Part shown: piece by piece, positions 33,732-46,896 of the stretch | How the letters are laid out: each line of letters starts with the position of its first letter | Position numbering within the stretch: the stretch's first letter is position 1 | Source: Coffea arabica | Lineage: Eukaryota > Streptophyta > Magnoliopsida > Gentianales > Rubiaceae | Assembly: GCF_036785885.1 (NCBI RefSeq) | Contig: NC_092323.1 | Coordinates: 1,116,001 to 1,180,000, forward strand | Direction of reading: 5' to 3' | DNA length: 64,000 nucleotides | Program-made: the position numbers and the translations under genes | Notes under the pieces: model-generated | Database searches by the model: none | Seen by the model: the letters and a program-made list of their open reading frames with translations, nothing else | What the model was told of the DNA's origin: nothing

Positions 33732-36700
33732 ATGGCCTGCTTCCGCTGTGTCTTCAGCACCAGGTTTCCTCAATCTCATCGTTTATTTCTACATTTGGCT
33801 TCTCCTCTGCCTCGGGCGCCTGCGCCTACAGCAGCCGCCGCCGCACCCCAACCTCCCTTCTTCATACGCCAGGTAACCATTTCCTACTAGTAATTATTAC
33901 TGCTCGCTCTCATTCTCACTTTGCCTTCCTTCACATTTCACCACCACCGCCGCTTTCCATCCTTCTTCGTCTAACATCATACTCAGCTAACTATTTCCTA
34001 TTTGCGAACTTTCTTTTCGTTCCTTTTGCGCGCGCCCCCAAACAAAAACAACCAAGGAAAAACAAAAACAAAAAAAAAACCAATAATCAACCACTCAACA
34101 TCTCCTGGTTCAATCATTTCTTCACCATCACTTGATTCATGTTGCTTCCTCTTAGATTCTCTGCACTTCATCATACTTGTACACATTCCCCACGCCTCTC
34201 AATCTTGAACGTCCAATCTCTGCTTCTCAAATACTACTAAATAACGGGGATGGTGTTCTCAATTGGTTGGGTGTTGATGCATCTTGGACTCGGGGATTTT
34301 ATTTTCATTGACTGCTACAAAGAGGCTATTTCCTAGTGACGTCTTTGTTCCACCCTACTTCCACTTCACCCATTCTTCAAAGTTCTCTTTCGCATTTTGC
34401 TTTTCCCACTGCTAATGACTGATGACGTTTAGACTGCCTTGGAATGATTGTTCAGATAAATATGCAAGCACAAAACGTTGCTGCTCGTCTTAGCAGCTCC
34501 GGGTTTCTTCACGCTCAGGGCCTTGTTGGGGGCAAGTGGACAGATGCTTACGACGGCAAGACTATTGAGGTTTTCTCTACACTACCCCTACCACACAGGG
34601 GAAAAAAATACAGAAAGATTAGAATTACTAACTGGGTGGCTGCAAACTAGAAAACCACGCACAAACCTTTCTTCTAGAAAAGAATCTTCCACTTTACGTT
34701 GCACCCCGTTTGATGTGTATGTGTATTTGTGTTTCTGGGATTGGCAGGTACGCAACCCTGCTACTGGAGAAGTTATTGCAAACGTTCCATGTATGGGTAG
34801 GAACGAGACGAATGATGCAATCACTTCAGCATATGACGCATTCAACTGTAAGTGGACCACATGTGTGTGTGAGTGTATTGTATTGTCTTCTCTGTATTTC
34901 TGGCTTAGTTTTCTTATCTGATCCAATGCTGAAGTAAACTGTTCTTCTTGGTTCTTTAATTTACCTTTGCAAAGGTGATTGCAACTTTTGCTTGCAAGTA
35001 AACACTAATATTGCGCAAGTTTCCATTTGTATCAGTTGAAGAAGGAGATCTCTGAAATCTTTTCACATAGTTGAAGGCAACGGCATAGAACATGAAAAAG
35101 TTTTGTCATAAATAAAATATTGCTTGTTTATACTGATAAGTTTTCTTCTGGAATGTCAGATTCCTCATGTTTCCTTCTTCCCTTTCATGTTTTCAATGAC
35201 ACGTCTGATTGTCTTGCCTTTGCATGTTAATTATGAAAAAAGTACCATTTTTCAGCCATAGTAGGCTAATTTTATATGAATCTATTATACTCTTGACGTG
35301 TTACATAGTTACCTGACATGTCAATATTTTGTTGTAAAAGCTTGGAAGAAACTTACTGCTGCTGATAGGAGCAAGCGATTAAGGAAATGGTATGGCAAAA
35401 TTCATATCCAGCAAAGTTTCTATTTATTGCACCCATATGATTTTGTGTGCATACAATTCTTTGTTATTCATATGTAGCACTTGAGATGGCGGTGATTTAT
35501 ATCTTTTATTGTTTCTCATTCACTTTGTATCTATAGCAAGATGAAATGTTACTTCATCCCCAGTTAAGCAATATACACATAAAATGAGGGGAACTTTATT
35601 TTATATGTGTTTATTGTTCTATCTCAATTGTACCAAGTACTTTTTTATTTTTGTCATGAAGCAACCACCCCACAACATTTGACACTGTTCTAGCAAAAAG
35701 CCAATGAGACAAAGATATTCTGATGATTTGATCACAAGTTTTGATTCAGAAGAGTTCCATTGATTTGAGATGGCCGTTATTGGACTCTTTCAACTTCAGC
35801 AATCTTACCCTAAACGTAAAAGAGGCAGGTTCTTTTTGTTTTTGGTTCTGAGTCCCAATGGCATCTAATTGTACTGCCATTCCTAATGCTTGATGGTTAT
35901 TGTGTGGCAAGAGTGCTTCATTGTTGAGGTGGTAATATTCTTTCTTACAGAGAAAATGGAAAAAACTCATTAATAATATGATGTTAGTGTGTGGATATAT
36001 GTCTACTTTGGGTTGAGCTTTTATTATGTTGAAGAGTTGCTTGTCCAAGTAAGAAGAAAAGGGACCAGCATAAAGGCTTTAACTTGAAGTTGCATTAACC
36101 CTGTAGAAAACTTTACCACAAACAGTAAGAAGATATAAGGATCTTTAAAATGCATCGTTTTGCATTCAAGGTATGACTTGTTAATGGCCCACAAGGAGGA
36201 GCTCGGTCAACTTATAACACTGGAGCAGGGAAAACCTCTAAAGGAGGCAATTGGTGAGGTATTTGATTATCATTTTTCGCTCCAGCACTGCAAGTATTAG
36301 TATGCAGATTGCATCTTTTAGAATATTTACGAAATAATGATTTTCAGGTGGGTTATGGGGCGGGTTTCATTGAATTCTCTGCAGAAGAAGCTAAACGTGT
36401 GTATGGTGATATCATTCCCTCTCCATTACCGGATCGCCGGTTGTTTGTTTTAAAGCAGGTATAAGCATGGTCTTTAACATTTTAATTTTTTTTCACCAAG
36501 CTGTCAAACTTTGGGAATTTAAAACTCATTTCAAAAATGTCCTAGATGATCTTTTGGAACCAGGTGAAGCCTAACCTGTTATCTTTCTGTGTCTATGTGA
36601 ATGTGATCTAGAGTAAAAATTTCCCATTCTAGCATTACTATTTGCTATCTCGCTGATGTATGCTTCCAGTTATCTGAAATTAGTTAGTGCAGATTTTTAC

Positions 36701-39700
36701 TGCGATGACTGTTCCCTGATTATTTTAGTTTAATATATTTGCTCTATCAAAATGAAAGATGGATTTTGTTTGCAGCCTGTAGGTGTTGTCGGTGCCATTA
36801 CACCCTGGAATTTCCCCTTGGCCATGATCACTAGAAAAGTGAGTCTCTGGAGCCTACTTACTGTTTGGTTATCATCCACTCCTTTATACTTTTGCATTCT
36901 GTATTAGAATCATAAACTTTTCAGTGGGTGCTATGGATAAGGATTGATTATTATACCAGGTTGGTCCTGCCCTTGCCTGTGGCTGCACAGTGGTTATCAA
37001 GCCTTCTGAACTCACACCTTTGACTGCTTTAGCGGCAGCTGAACTCTCCCTTCAAGCTGGAATACCCCCGGTAATGCTGATATTTGTGTTGGATACAAGA
37101 TGAGGTTATTGATTGAGTCCAATCGCAATGAGTTGTAGCCTCTTAGATCTTGTTACTGTACTGTTACGTGGCTTTTCCCATTATGACGCTTGTTTGACAC
37201 AATCTAGCATTTCCTTTTGCTGCTTATACAGCCTTTTTAGTATAATTTGTCGCTGTCTCCAGGGTAGTGCTCTGTGTTACGGATATGTTACTGCTACCTC
37301 AACTAGAAGCTTTAGGGAGAGCTTCTTTTTCCTAATAGAAAAAGAAGTTCTCAACTGCTTGGTTTTAGGGAGGATAGAGGTCTAATATAATTTAAAAATT
37401 TATGCATCTTTTATACAAATGATACAAGATAATAGAGGAAGCAAGAAAAAAGGAGGAGGAAAAGTTCAAATGTACAAGTTTTGGCGCAAGGAGGCATGTG
37501 GTTTTAAAATGGTAATTATATGCTTGATCATCTACTGTTTGGAAAGCTTTCTACTTTGTGTAGCCTGAGAAATTGTGAAGCTAGAATATGGAAAAGACTA
37601 AATGTAGTCTTAAATATGTTAAACCAAAATGCACCTGCAATCCTCTCTTGCTTCCTCCATCACTGTGTGTGTCTTTAGAGTTTTTTGGGTATGCTCATAT
37701 TTCTGGTACATAAGTTCCTTCTCTCCTTTTTCTATTTTTGGCGGTACCAAAGTTAAATCTAGAATTCTCTTTTCATATTTTTAAAATTTTAATCTCTACC
37801 AGTTGATCATAATTTGATCATGCAGGGTGTGGTGAATGTTGTTATGGGAAATGCTTCTGAGATTGGAGAAGCTTTACTTTCCAGTCCCAAGGTTTACCGG
37901 CTAAATCTCTTAGATCTCTGTTTCTGCTTGAACTTGTGATGTAGCTGAACAGCAAATGATGCAAGGTGTTTCATCTGCTATCCTTAAATTCATTCAGGTG
38001 AGGAAGATCACCTTCACGGGGTCAACTGCTGTTGGAAAGAAATTGATGGCAGGTTCTGCTGGGACTGTGAAAAAGGTATGCACAGTCATTTGAAGGGTAT
38101 TGCATCGGTAACTGGCGAGTCTTGCTACTTACTTCTGATGTCATTTTATAGGTATCCCTTGAACTTGGAGGCAATGCACCTTGCATAGTCTTTGATGATG
38201 CAGATCTTGAGGTGGCTCTTAAAGGGACTGTAAGTCATTCATCTTTACTGATACATGAACTAACAACTGAAGTTTGTGTAATTGCTAAGCGTCAATGGAT
38301 TTAGAGCCATCATAGGGTTAATTTCTAAAACATCACTAGATAGTAGATATTCAATTGGTGTCTTACAAGTTATATGCATGCTACCTTTTGCTCTCTTTTC
38401 TTTCTCAGTCTGTAAAGGCATATGACTTTGCAGTGAAGTCCTTTTTCGCTTGTTTTGTCTGGCATGGGTGACTAGTGTGTTTCTTCTCACTTAGTGATAG
38501 AGACCAGATGATTTACCATTTTTTAATTAAATTTATGCCTTTTAGAGTTGTAAAATTGTTATGTGTCTTTTGAAGTTTGTTTTCTGGCTGAGAAGATGGC
38601 TTTAATCAACTAAGTTGTAAACTATTGTAGTTCCCTCATGAGTTCTTGTTGTATTCTTAGTTGACAGAAAATGTTGACTTGTATGAGTTAAGTTGTTGAT
38701 CTGAACCTCTAAACTAGTGTGTGGACGAAGGCAATGGACTTCTAAAGAGTTTCATTTCTTAGCTTCTCCGGGATGGACTTCCCAGAGAAGTGTCTTTTCT
38801 GAGGAGCCAATTTTAATTTTAAGTCTGCACCAGCCCCCCCCCCCCCTTCTTTTTTTTTTTTCAAATGGACTTCCAGATTCAGGAAGCCTATTTGATGGGT
38901 TACCGAACACAACTAAAGTGAACAACCTATTGCAATGGGCTCAAGCTTGTTAAAGATGGTGCAGGAGGGATCTCACAATGCACAAGACATACTATGGTTT
39001 AACCTCCGCATATCATCTTAATATGCAGTCTTCATTGATGGTTGATCTGTTGTATGGTGTGGTTAGTAATCTACACTAACAAACATGTGCATGTAGTAAG
39101 TTCAAGTCCACTAGTTTTGTTTCCAACTCATTTTTGAGTGATTTGGTGGTAGGAAATCTTGTTCTTTGGTTTGATTTCTAAAGGTATGTTTTCAGGCTAT
39201 AGCTTGTATAAAATCTTTTGTTGCAGTTGGCGACTAAATTCCGCAATAGTGGGCAGACATGTGTTTGTGCAAATAGAATACTTGTGCAGGAAGGTATGGT
39301 TGATTTAGTGCCTCTTTGATTTATTCGGAGCATCCCTTTACTTTTTATGATGTAAGATTCAATTTGAAAGAGTTTTGCGTGTGACGGTAGTTTCATTGTA
39401 GATAGGAGCCTAAAGTACGCTCATATAGAAAAAGGAGGATAGCATGGAATTTAATATGTTAACAGTGAGATTGGAGCCCCATGATATGTTGAAAAGAATC
39501 AATGATACTATAACGAGTATTGATGTAATAAACATTAGATGGTTGTGCTAGATTTTAGGGTTCTGGGATGTACTGGAATTTTCTATACAAATTTGATTGA
39601 TATATCTAAAGCAATATAATACAGACATTCACAACCGAGGCGGATATTGACTTCATAGAAATGAGGGATTGAACCTTTTCTTGAAGATCAAACTGCATGA

Positions 39701-42700
39701 TACAAATTTACTTAAAATTGTTAACATGTGGAAGTTCGGGGAAACCCAAGTCAATTGCACCATGGTTTGAGGGGAATTAGGGTACTTGAACTTTTGATAG
39801 GCCTGCTACAATGTAACAGATGTTTATGCTTAAATTGGTAAGACAGGAGCAAGAGCATGTTTTTAGCACATGTCCATGCATGTTATGGTAAATTTGAATG
39901 TGAACTTGTTCTGTTTACAAAATTCAGTACGGGTCCCTTGTTTTCTGTGTCTTATGAAGAATCAGAAGACTAATGAAAGGTAGACATCAAACCCAATGCA
40001 GCTTTACTTTGGGCTTGTTCTGGGGAGTTCTTGTAAGGATCCTGCATAGAAACTTCGATTCACCATGCTGGAAAGAGAAACCCAATCACAGTTCTAAATT
40101 CTAGTTGCTTCAGTTCTACATCAACCATCCTTGTCTATTTTGCTTTTTCCTGCAACTTAAAGGTTTCTTTGGTCTCTTCTTGTTTTCACAGGAATCTATG
40201 ACAAGTTTGCTGATGCATTTTCCACTGCTGTCCAAAACATGAAAGTTGGAAATGGTTTTGGTGAAGATGTGGTGCAGGTGGTTGCACATGCATGCTAAAT
40301 TCGAGAACTTCCGATTCCTAATGTCTTCGGATTTCTGCTTCTATTTGTTTTTTTCGTAATAAGCTGTACGATCTTAGAGTTATGTTCTAATTACTGATGG
40401 TATTCTGTTCAGTCTTGTAACAGAAGTTCTTGAACCTTTTATATCTCCTTGTTAGGGAACTCTTGATAGTGGTGCTTCATTGTTCTTAACTTCATCTTGT
40501 TCCCTTCTTGGTTAGTAAGGACAATGAACTAAATTATCTGGCTGGAGAGTTGACTTCTTTATTTTTGCAGGGTCCTCTAATCAACGAAGCGGCGGTACAG
40601 AAGGTCAATTACCTGCATTAAGATTTAGTATTCAATCATTCGGAATTGGATGATGAATTTTTTAAATAAATCCTCCGGGAATTATCTTGCAGGTGGAATC
40701 ACTAATTAAAGACGCTATCTCAAAGGTTTGTTGATCACCTCTGCTGTAAAACTCACTTCTTTTGGACTCACTGCAAGTTGTTATAGTAATCGTCTTGAGC
40801 TACTTTACAACAACAATTTTCTATTTGGAGTATTGTTCTCGTTCACTGCAAGCATATGTATTATTGTTGAAGGTTCAGCAATGCCTAGAACTATGCAATT
40901 TTGACACTTCAGACCCTATACCATTCATCTGAAATATGTTGAACCATGCTTGTATTGGCATTTGTCTTTAAGTAGAGGAAATATGTTTTCCAAGCAAGGA
41001 GGAACTAGGCCTATGATAATATAAATACCAACCAAGGGGGAACTAGGCATATGATGATGTAAAAACAAGTTAAGATGATGTTTTTATTGGACATGTGCCT
41101 GTCTCTGGATATCCTCCACTGTTTAAAAAGCACGATTTTACTGTACTGCTTTCATATATAACGTCAACTAACATGTGTCGCTGTTTGAAGGGAGCAAAAG
41201 TTATTCTAGGAGGCAAAAGACACAGTCTTGGGATGACTTTTTATGAACCTACAGTGATCAGTGATGTCAAAAATGAGATGCTTATATCAAGGTAAATCAG
41301 GCTACCTGATGAAGCACTGTCGCATGTGCTCATTTTCAAATTGCATCTGTGATAATGCAGCAGTCGCTTGCCAAATGCATCTCCGAGGGTTCATTTCTAA
41401 AATAATCAACTATGAACACCAAATTTAGCATATCAAATGATAATTGATCGCTTTATCTGTCATAATGTGTTCATACAGATGAGTCGTTTATGAGATCAAA
41501 ATTACTGTATCGCATGTGAAACTGTTAGGATTTGGTACTTGTTCATAACACTTGAATGATTTTCTGGTCAGAATTTGCTGCTAGTTGATTTTGGTCTACA
41601 GTATGATCTGGGTAAATTGAAATAACGAGGAAATTCAACTGGTGGGATCCGTGACTCTGGTGCCTAAATGGAGAGTTTGCTCATACATGTCTTTCCTGAA
41701 ATAAGTATCGTTAATAGAATGGGAGTCACACTAGCGATTTCACTGCAAAAACAAAGCGAGGAAATATTTAGCAGGCCGTCGGCTTTCTCCCTGTCCAGGA
41801 AGAGCTTTTTGATGTTATAGCTTCTTTCTCCTATATATAGTTTCAAGAGTTATGAGGCCAGGAATTGGTGTACTCAATAATGTTGTTTTTCGATTTATTC
41901 GTGGTTTTATGCCATTGGAACACACAAAGATGCTCACAAAACTTTGTGCTGAAATTTTGCATATGCATGGCGCGCTCTAGCAGTGGTTGGAGCTTCGTAC
42001 GCAGGCATCATCTTCTTATTATTTGAAAGTGAAGAAAATAAATATCTGGGGATATTAGTTGAGAAAGATTAGTGGAGAAATGCAAAAGCAATGGCCATAA
42101 GCATTGGAGCCATTGTGTTCTGAGATTGTCTATACTTTATATTCCCTTTCCTCTTGTCCTTAATGTCGGTTGTTGCAGGAGTGACGCATGGAACATTTAC
42201 CTTTGCTGCTTTTCTAGTAAACCAAATGATTAAAGGATCTATTAATTTTTAAGTAATCTTATTGAACCTTTGTATTCATAGCATTCAGGTGGTAGTTGAT
42301 GATTACAAGATACACATACTAATTCTACGCTGTGGTTCATCACTTCTTTATTTTTTTGGCTGGTTCATGTTTGACTTGAAACCTTTGGGTTGTTGTCCAG
42401 GGAGGAAGTGTTTGGACCTGTTGCCCCACTTTTGAAGTTTAAAACTGAGGAGGAAGCTATCCACATGGCAAATGATACCAATGCAGGTTTGTGTAAATGG
42501 AATTTTATACAAACTTGAAAGTCTTAGATGACAATTTTTTAAAGAAGTTTCTTTGATTCATTGATGTGGACAAATTGTACAATTTCTGCAAAGGCACCCT
42601 ATCAAGGATAAAAATGGCATTGAAACATGTTAGCTACATATTATTTTTCTAATAAAATCTTCGTGTTTGCACGTCCAAGGTTTGGCTGCCTACTTATTCA

Positions 42701-43202
42701 CCACAAACGTTCAACGGTCTTGGCGGGTCTCTGAAGCTCTTGAGTACGGTATAGTCGGAGTTAATGAAGGGATTGTTTCAACTGAGGTTTGTGTTTCATG
42801 CATCTGGTGAGATATGAGGAAGACGTAGCCGAAGTGTTGTTACCATTGGCATTGACCTCCTTTCTGTGCAGGTGGCACCATTTGGAGGTGTAAAACAGTC
42901 GGGCGTTGGCCGAGAAGGTTCGAAGTATGGAATGGATGAATATTTGGAGGTACGCTTTTTATGAACAAATATTGCTTTTCAGGGAATTAAACATGGTGAT
43001 GCTATAGCATTGCAAACACTGAGTGGCATGGCATCAAAGCTAGTAGTTGATTAAAGAACAGTGGTTAACCTGTAATTGATATGTTTTCACATGCGATGAT
43101 ATTGTGGTCTGGATTAAAGTAGTTCCCATTTATTCGCGGGTGACATTTGATTTTTTGATTTTAATGCAGATCAAATATGTATGTTTGGGAAATTTAAGCT
43201 GA
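33732..43202 (+). CDS. ALDH5F1: Mitochondrial succinic semialdehyde dehydrogenase (ALDH5 family)
   Basis: Twenty exons: 33732-33872, 34456-34569, 34748-34847, 35341-35389, 36171-36258, 36348-36458, 36776-36838, 36960-37070, 37826-37891, 37998-38075, 38152-38229, 39227-39293, 40192-40277, 40571-40603, 40693-40725, 41191-41291, 42401-42486, 42680-42786, 42872-42949, 43170-43202, giving 540 residues. The enzyme oxidises succinic semialdehyde to succinate with NAD+, the last step of the GABA shunt in the mitochondrial matrix. Exon 1 encodes an Arg-, Ser- and Ala-rich presequence. Family motifs are [15 protein letters not shown] (from about 204), general base Glu311 in [10 protein letters not shown], and nucleophile Cys345 in [11 protein letters not shown]. 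Cys347, two residues on, forms the redox-switch pair known from animal ALDH5A1. [18 protein letters not shown] lies near the C-terminus. All splice sites are GT-AG. Confidence 0.96.
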
Positions 43203-44262
43203 GTGGAAACTGAGGTGGCTTGTAAATGTTTTGAAGCAGTTCCTGTAAAGTCGGCACGCTCTGTTGCACACCCCATGTTTGAAGTTCGCTCAGAGCTCTG
43301 TTGTGCACGCTATGTTTGAAATACACCCTCTGTTGCCTATGTAGCATGTTCTACAACCTGGAGGCAATTTTTTTTTGTTCCTGCTGTTTTATTCACCCTA
43401 GGCGCCCTAGGGGTTTTTTTTTTTTTTTTTTTTAACAAAGAACGGGATAATAAGTTTATTTTACTTGCCTAAAGCTTTTGAGTTACGGCTATCTCAGAAA
43501 ATGGGAAAGTTCGTAGGGAAGAAAGAAAATGGTCCAAGCAAAGGGCGGGGCAGGAATCGGATTCCCATCCGAGTGCTATTATTCTCTGGGGGCTGGCCTT
43601 TTTCTTAGCGTGCATCATTTTGGTGGTTGAAATGGGCAGGAGAATTTTAACATATTATTATCCAAGGGAATTAATTGGTGGTTTTCCCATTTTTAAGCTG
43701 ATCCTCGCTGGCGTTTAGTTTCGGGCGGCTAACAGCAGCGTATGGTAGAGGCATCATTTTTGCTTTGGCGACGACGCGAGCGAGAAAACATTTTTTTTTT
43801 TACTGTTTACTTAATAGTAAGTATTGCGTCGAGCTGAGGTCGGTGATTCTTTGCCTTTCTTGGGCAAACCAACCCTTGATGATATTCTCGCTGCTACTAA
43901 CGAATTTCCAATTTACGGATGAGAGAGAGAGAGAGAGAAAGGGGGGAAAACAAAGGAAAGAAAAGAAAATTTTTTTTTTTAAATTTTAAAAAAAAAAAGG
44001 GAGTTTTGTTTGGTCCACTCTCTTTCTAAACACAGCGGCGGTGACACGCACAGTTAAGAGGAGGAGCAGCCGGCAGCAGCAAAAGGAAGACGGGTCCCGC
44101 AAGTTCTCTTTGCCTAAAAGAATATATTCACCAAGCGGAGGAATAAATTCTGTAAAGCGCACAGAAGATGCTTAAAATTTAAGCAAACAGGGCCTATTCC
44201 TACAATCCTGAATCCGGTGGAATGGTAGCCGCTTTTTTTTTTTTTTTTTCTGAATTACGGTT

Positions 44263-44316
44263 ATTATTATTTTTTAATAGACACATGATGATGAGTGTCT
44301 ATTAAAAAATAATAAC
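44263..44316. repeat. Short perfect hairpin, 22-bp arms
   Basis: The left arm ATTATTATTTTTTAATAGACAC is followed by a 10-base loop and the matching right arm GTGTCTATTAAAAAATAATA, with perfect or near-perfect pairing over about 20-22 bp. It sits between SSADH and the MYB-CC gene and has no other features. Confidence 0.8.
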
Positions 44317-44908
44317 AAATAAAACCAAGAGAGCTGATAGAGCAGCTGCTGCTACTTGTCGATTAAAACAAAAGTTGCGACACTCGAAAACTTTGCTCAT
44401 CCGGGGGGATGTTTCTTTATCGCAAGTAAGGTGGACAGCGCGGCATTGATGCAGCTGCTCTAATGATGAAGAATTGTCTAACTTTAAGACAGATTTGCCT
44501 TTTTCGTCGTCGACGACCGTGGAGGAACGAATGAATGATATGGTACTCGTAATCATTTGGCAATGCATGTAGCCAAGTCCCTACTCCCTATATATGTTGG
44601 GGCTCTTATTATTGATTTAATAATAATATTATCGCACTTCTATATTCGGAACCATTTTTTTTTTTTTTTATGAGTACTTGGAATTTAGGAGAAAAATTTT
44701 GGTAAACTAGGAAGGTAGCTGATACAGTAGCGTGCATGAGCTAGTATTATCCTTGAAAAGGTTCAAGGCATTGTACAAAGGAATAAAGTGTACAAGGAAG
44801 GGGGATAAATGGATTGCTTTTTATGCTAAGGGGCGGGGCAAAGGATTTAAGGGAATTAATTATTACGAGAGGGTTTTTTTTTTTTTTTTTTTTTAAAATT
44901 TGGGGTGG

Positions 44909-44910
<2 letters not shown>

Positions 44911-44943
<33 letters not shown>
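44911..44943. repeat. (GT)16 microsatellite
   Basis: An uninterrupted GT dinucleotide run of about 33 bases, just after a T run and a G-rich stretch. Confidence 0.9.
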
Positions 44944-44945
<2 letters not shown>

Positions 44946-46896
44946 GAAGAGAATCTTTCCTTTGATTGTTAAAGAAGAAAGCATTTATTCCATTCCGCTG
45001 GGGAGCTCTGTGTGGCCGCGGGGGGTGAATGGTGAAGGGATGAGATAAAACTTTGCTGCTTTTAAGATATTTGTCCGTTTGTTTATGAATTAAATCAACA
45101 AAACAGAAGCATTAGTAGTAGTAGGAGTAATAATAATTAATAGTGGATTAATTACTACTACAACTACTGCTGCTGCTAATTAAGTGGTGGGGCGTTTGAC
45201 TTAGGTATGTGTGTGTACACGTAGGTACGTTGTAGTGATGAGGTTGAGAAACTCCGGATTGATATTGATATATACAGTAGGAGGGAGTCAGTTATCTGTG
45301 ATGTGGATGGATTGATTGATGATACGATGATATCAAAGTAGTGGTAGTAGTAGTGTTTTTTACCATAATACTAGTAGTAGTAGTACTATATGTCATGGAT
45401 GCATGCATGGAAGTGCGTGCGTATGGGGAGGACAATCTTCACGTCCACAAAAGCGCTAGGTAGCCAGCCAGACTGCCTGCTTCAGAGAAGAAAAAGAGAT
45501 TATTAACTCCTAATTCCCGCCCATGGCCGTGATCATGACCCAACCTCCTTTACTACTTACTACTACTTGTCTCCAACAAACATTTATTCATATATATATT
45601 TTTTTTTGCCAAATTACCACCCGCCTATAGATAAGAATAATAATAAGATAGCTGCTTAATTTGGTTCAAAAAAGCAGAAGACATGAAAAGCTCCACATTA
45701 ATTGCTTTACTACTTCAGCGCTTTGGTTTTCCCGTCCCCTCCTTTTGTTAAAATACTCCCTACCCACCATTTTTCAAATACTTTTACCATCATCCATTCA
45801 TTCAATTCTTCTTGATTGATGCATGTTGTTGTGTTATATAGTATACTACTACTACTGCCATGCTGCTACTGCTACTGACTCGTACGGAGTATTATACCCT
45901 AAAGCATGGGATGGGAGTTGGGAGTACATTGGGAGGACCTCGCTAGCTCCATTTGGAATCACTGCATGCATGCAGCTTACTTGCAGCAGTAATGGTACTA
46001 GGAGGAGGAAGGGTAGCAGTGCTAGTTTTTTTTTGTTGTACGTATACAGCACACATGACCGAGCAACTGTTTGTTCATTAATTATTGAGACAATTGACTG
46101 ATTTGCTTAGTACGTAATTAACTTGTTAGTATGTACTCCATTAAGTAGTGACTTGAGAGTAGTATTATATTACTCGCACTAGCCAACAGGCACGTCTGAG
46201 ACATCTGTGTACAGACCTGCTAACTTTTGGGTCGTTTACTGAAAGGAGCTCGCTTTGCCCGAAACATGTATGTAATTAGCAGTAGCAGTGTCATCATTAT
46301 ATCATCACGTCCTTGAGTGCTTTGTCATTAAAGCAGATGGAAGCTTAATCAATAATCACAGAGATCGATGAGGATCAAGTAGCAAAAGCTTCAAGCCTAA
46401 TACCATCAATTACCTAGCTACCTACTCTCAACAATTTTCATTTTACATAGGCCAAAATAATACGTACCATAGGTGGACCAAAGCAAAGAATAAGAAAAAT
46501 TGACAAGTGCAGGCTAATCTTCTGTGTTTGTAAAAACCGTCTAGTAATTTTCTGGTTTTTTCTTTTTCTAAACAGGTGTAGCTCCATCGAGTTGCTTTTT
46601 TTTTGTCTTATAGTATAGTATAGGGCAAGATTTCGTTGCGTAGTAGGGGTCCAGGGGTTTCTTTCAAAGGTGTAGTAACTCCTATATTTCAGAAAGCAGG
46701 AAAGCCGTGTTCACTTTGTCCAATTAAAACCGCACCTATATTCTCTTCTCTCTTCTATATGCCTGCAGGCATTTGTTCTTGTTCCTGAATCTCCCAAAAA
46801 AACCCACCCACCCGCCCCCCGGTACGCTCCCCATTCATTCATTCATTCTTGGCAGCAGCAGCAGCAGCAGCTAGCCGTGTGTGTGGGAGAGAGAAA

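Larger units (their letters stand above)
43203..46896. other. Intergenic, 3.7 kb
   Basis: The 3' untranslated part of SSADH is followed by homopolymer runs (T run at about 43412, A and T runs around 43970-44000 and 44870-44894), a GA run at 43921-43938, scattered TAG/TAC trinucleotide repeats at 45110-45390, and the leader of the MYB-CC gene. Frames such as the one at 45823-46101 have no recognisable family or codon bias and are not called. Confidence 0.5.

Noticed and set aside
45823-46101. 92-codon plus-strand frame between SSADH and MYB-CC
   Set aside because: It begins in TAC/TGC repeats, has no family resemblance and no leader or splice context.
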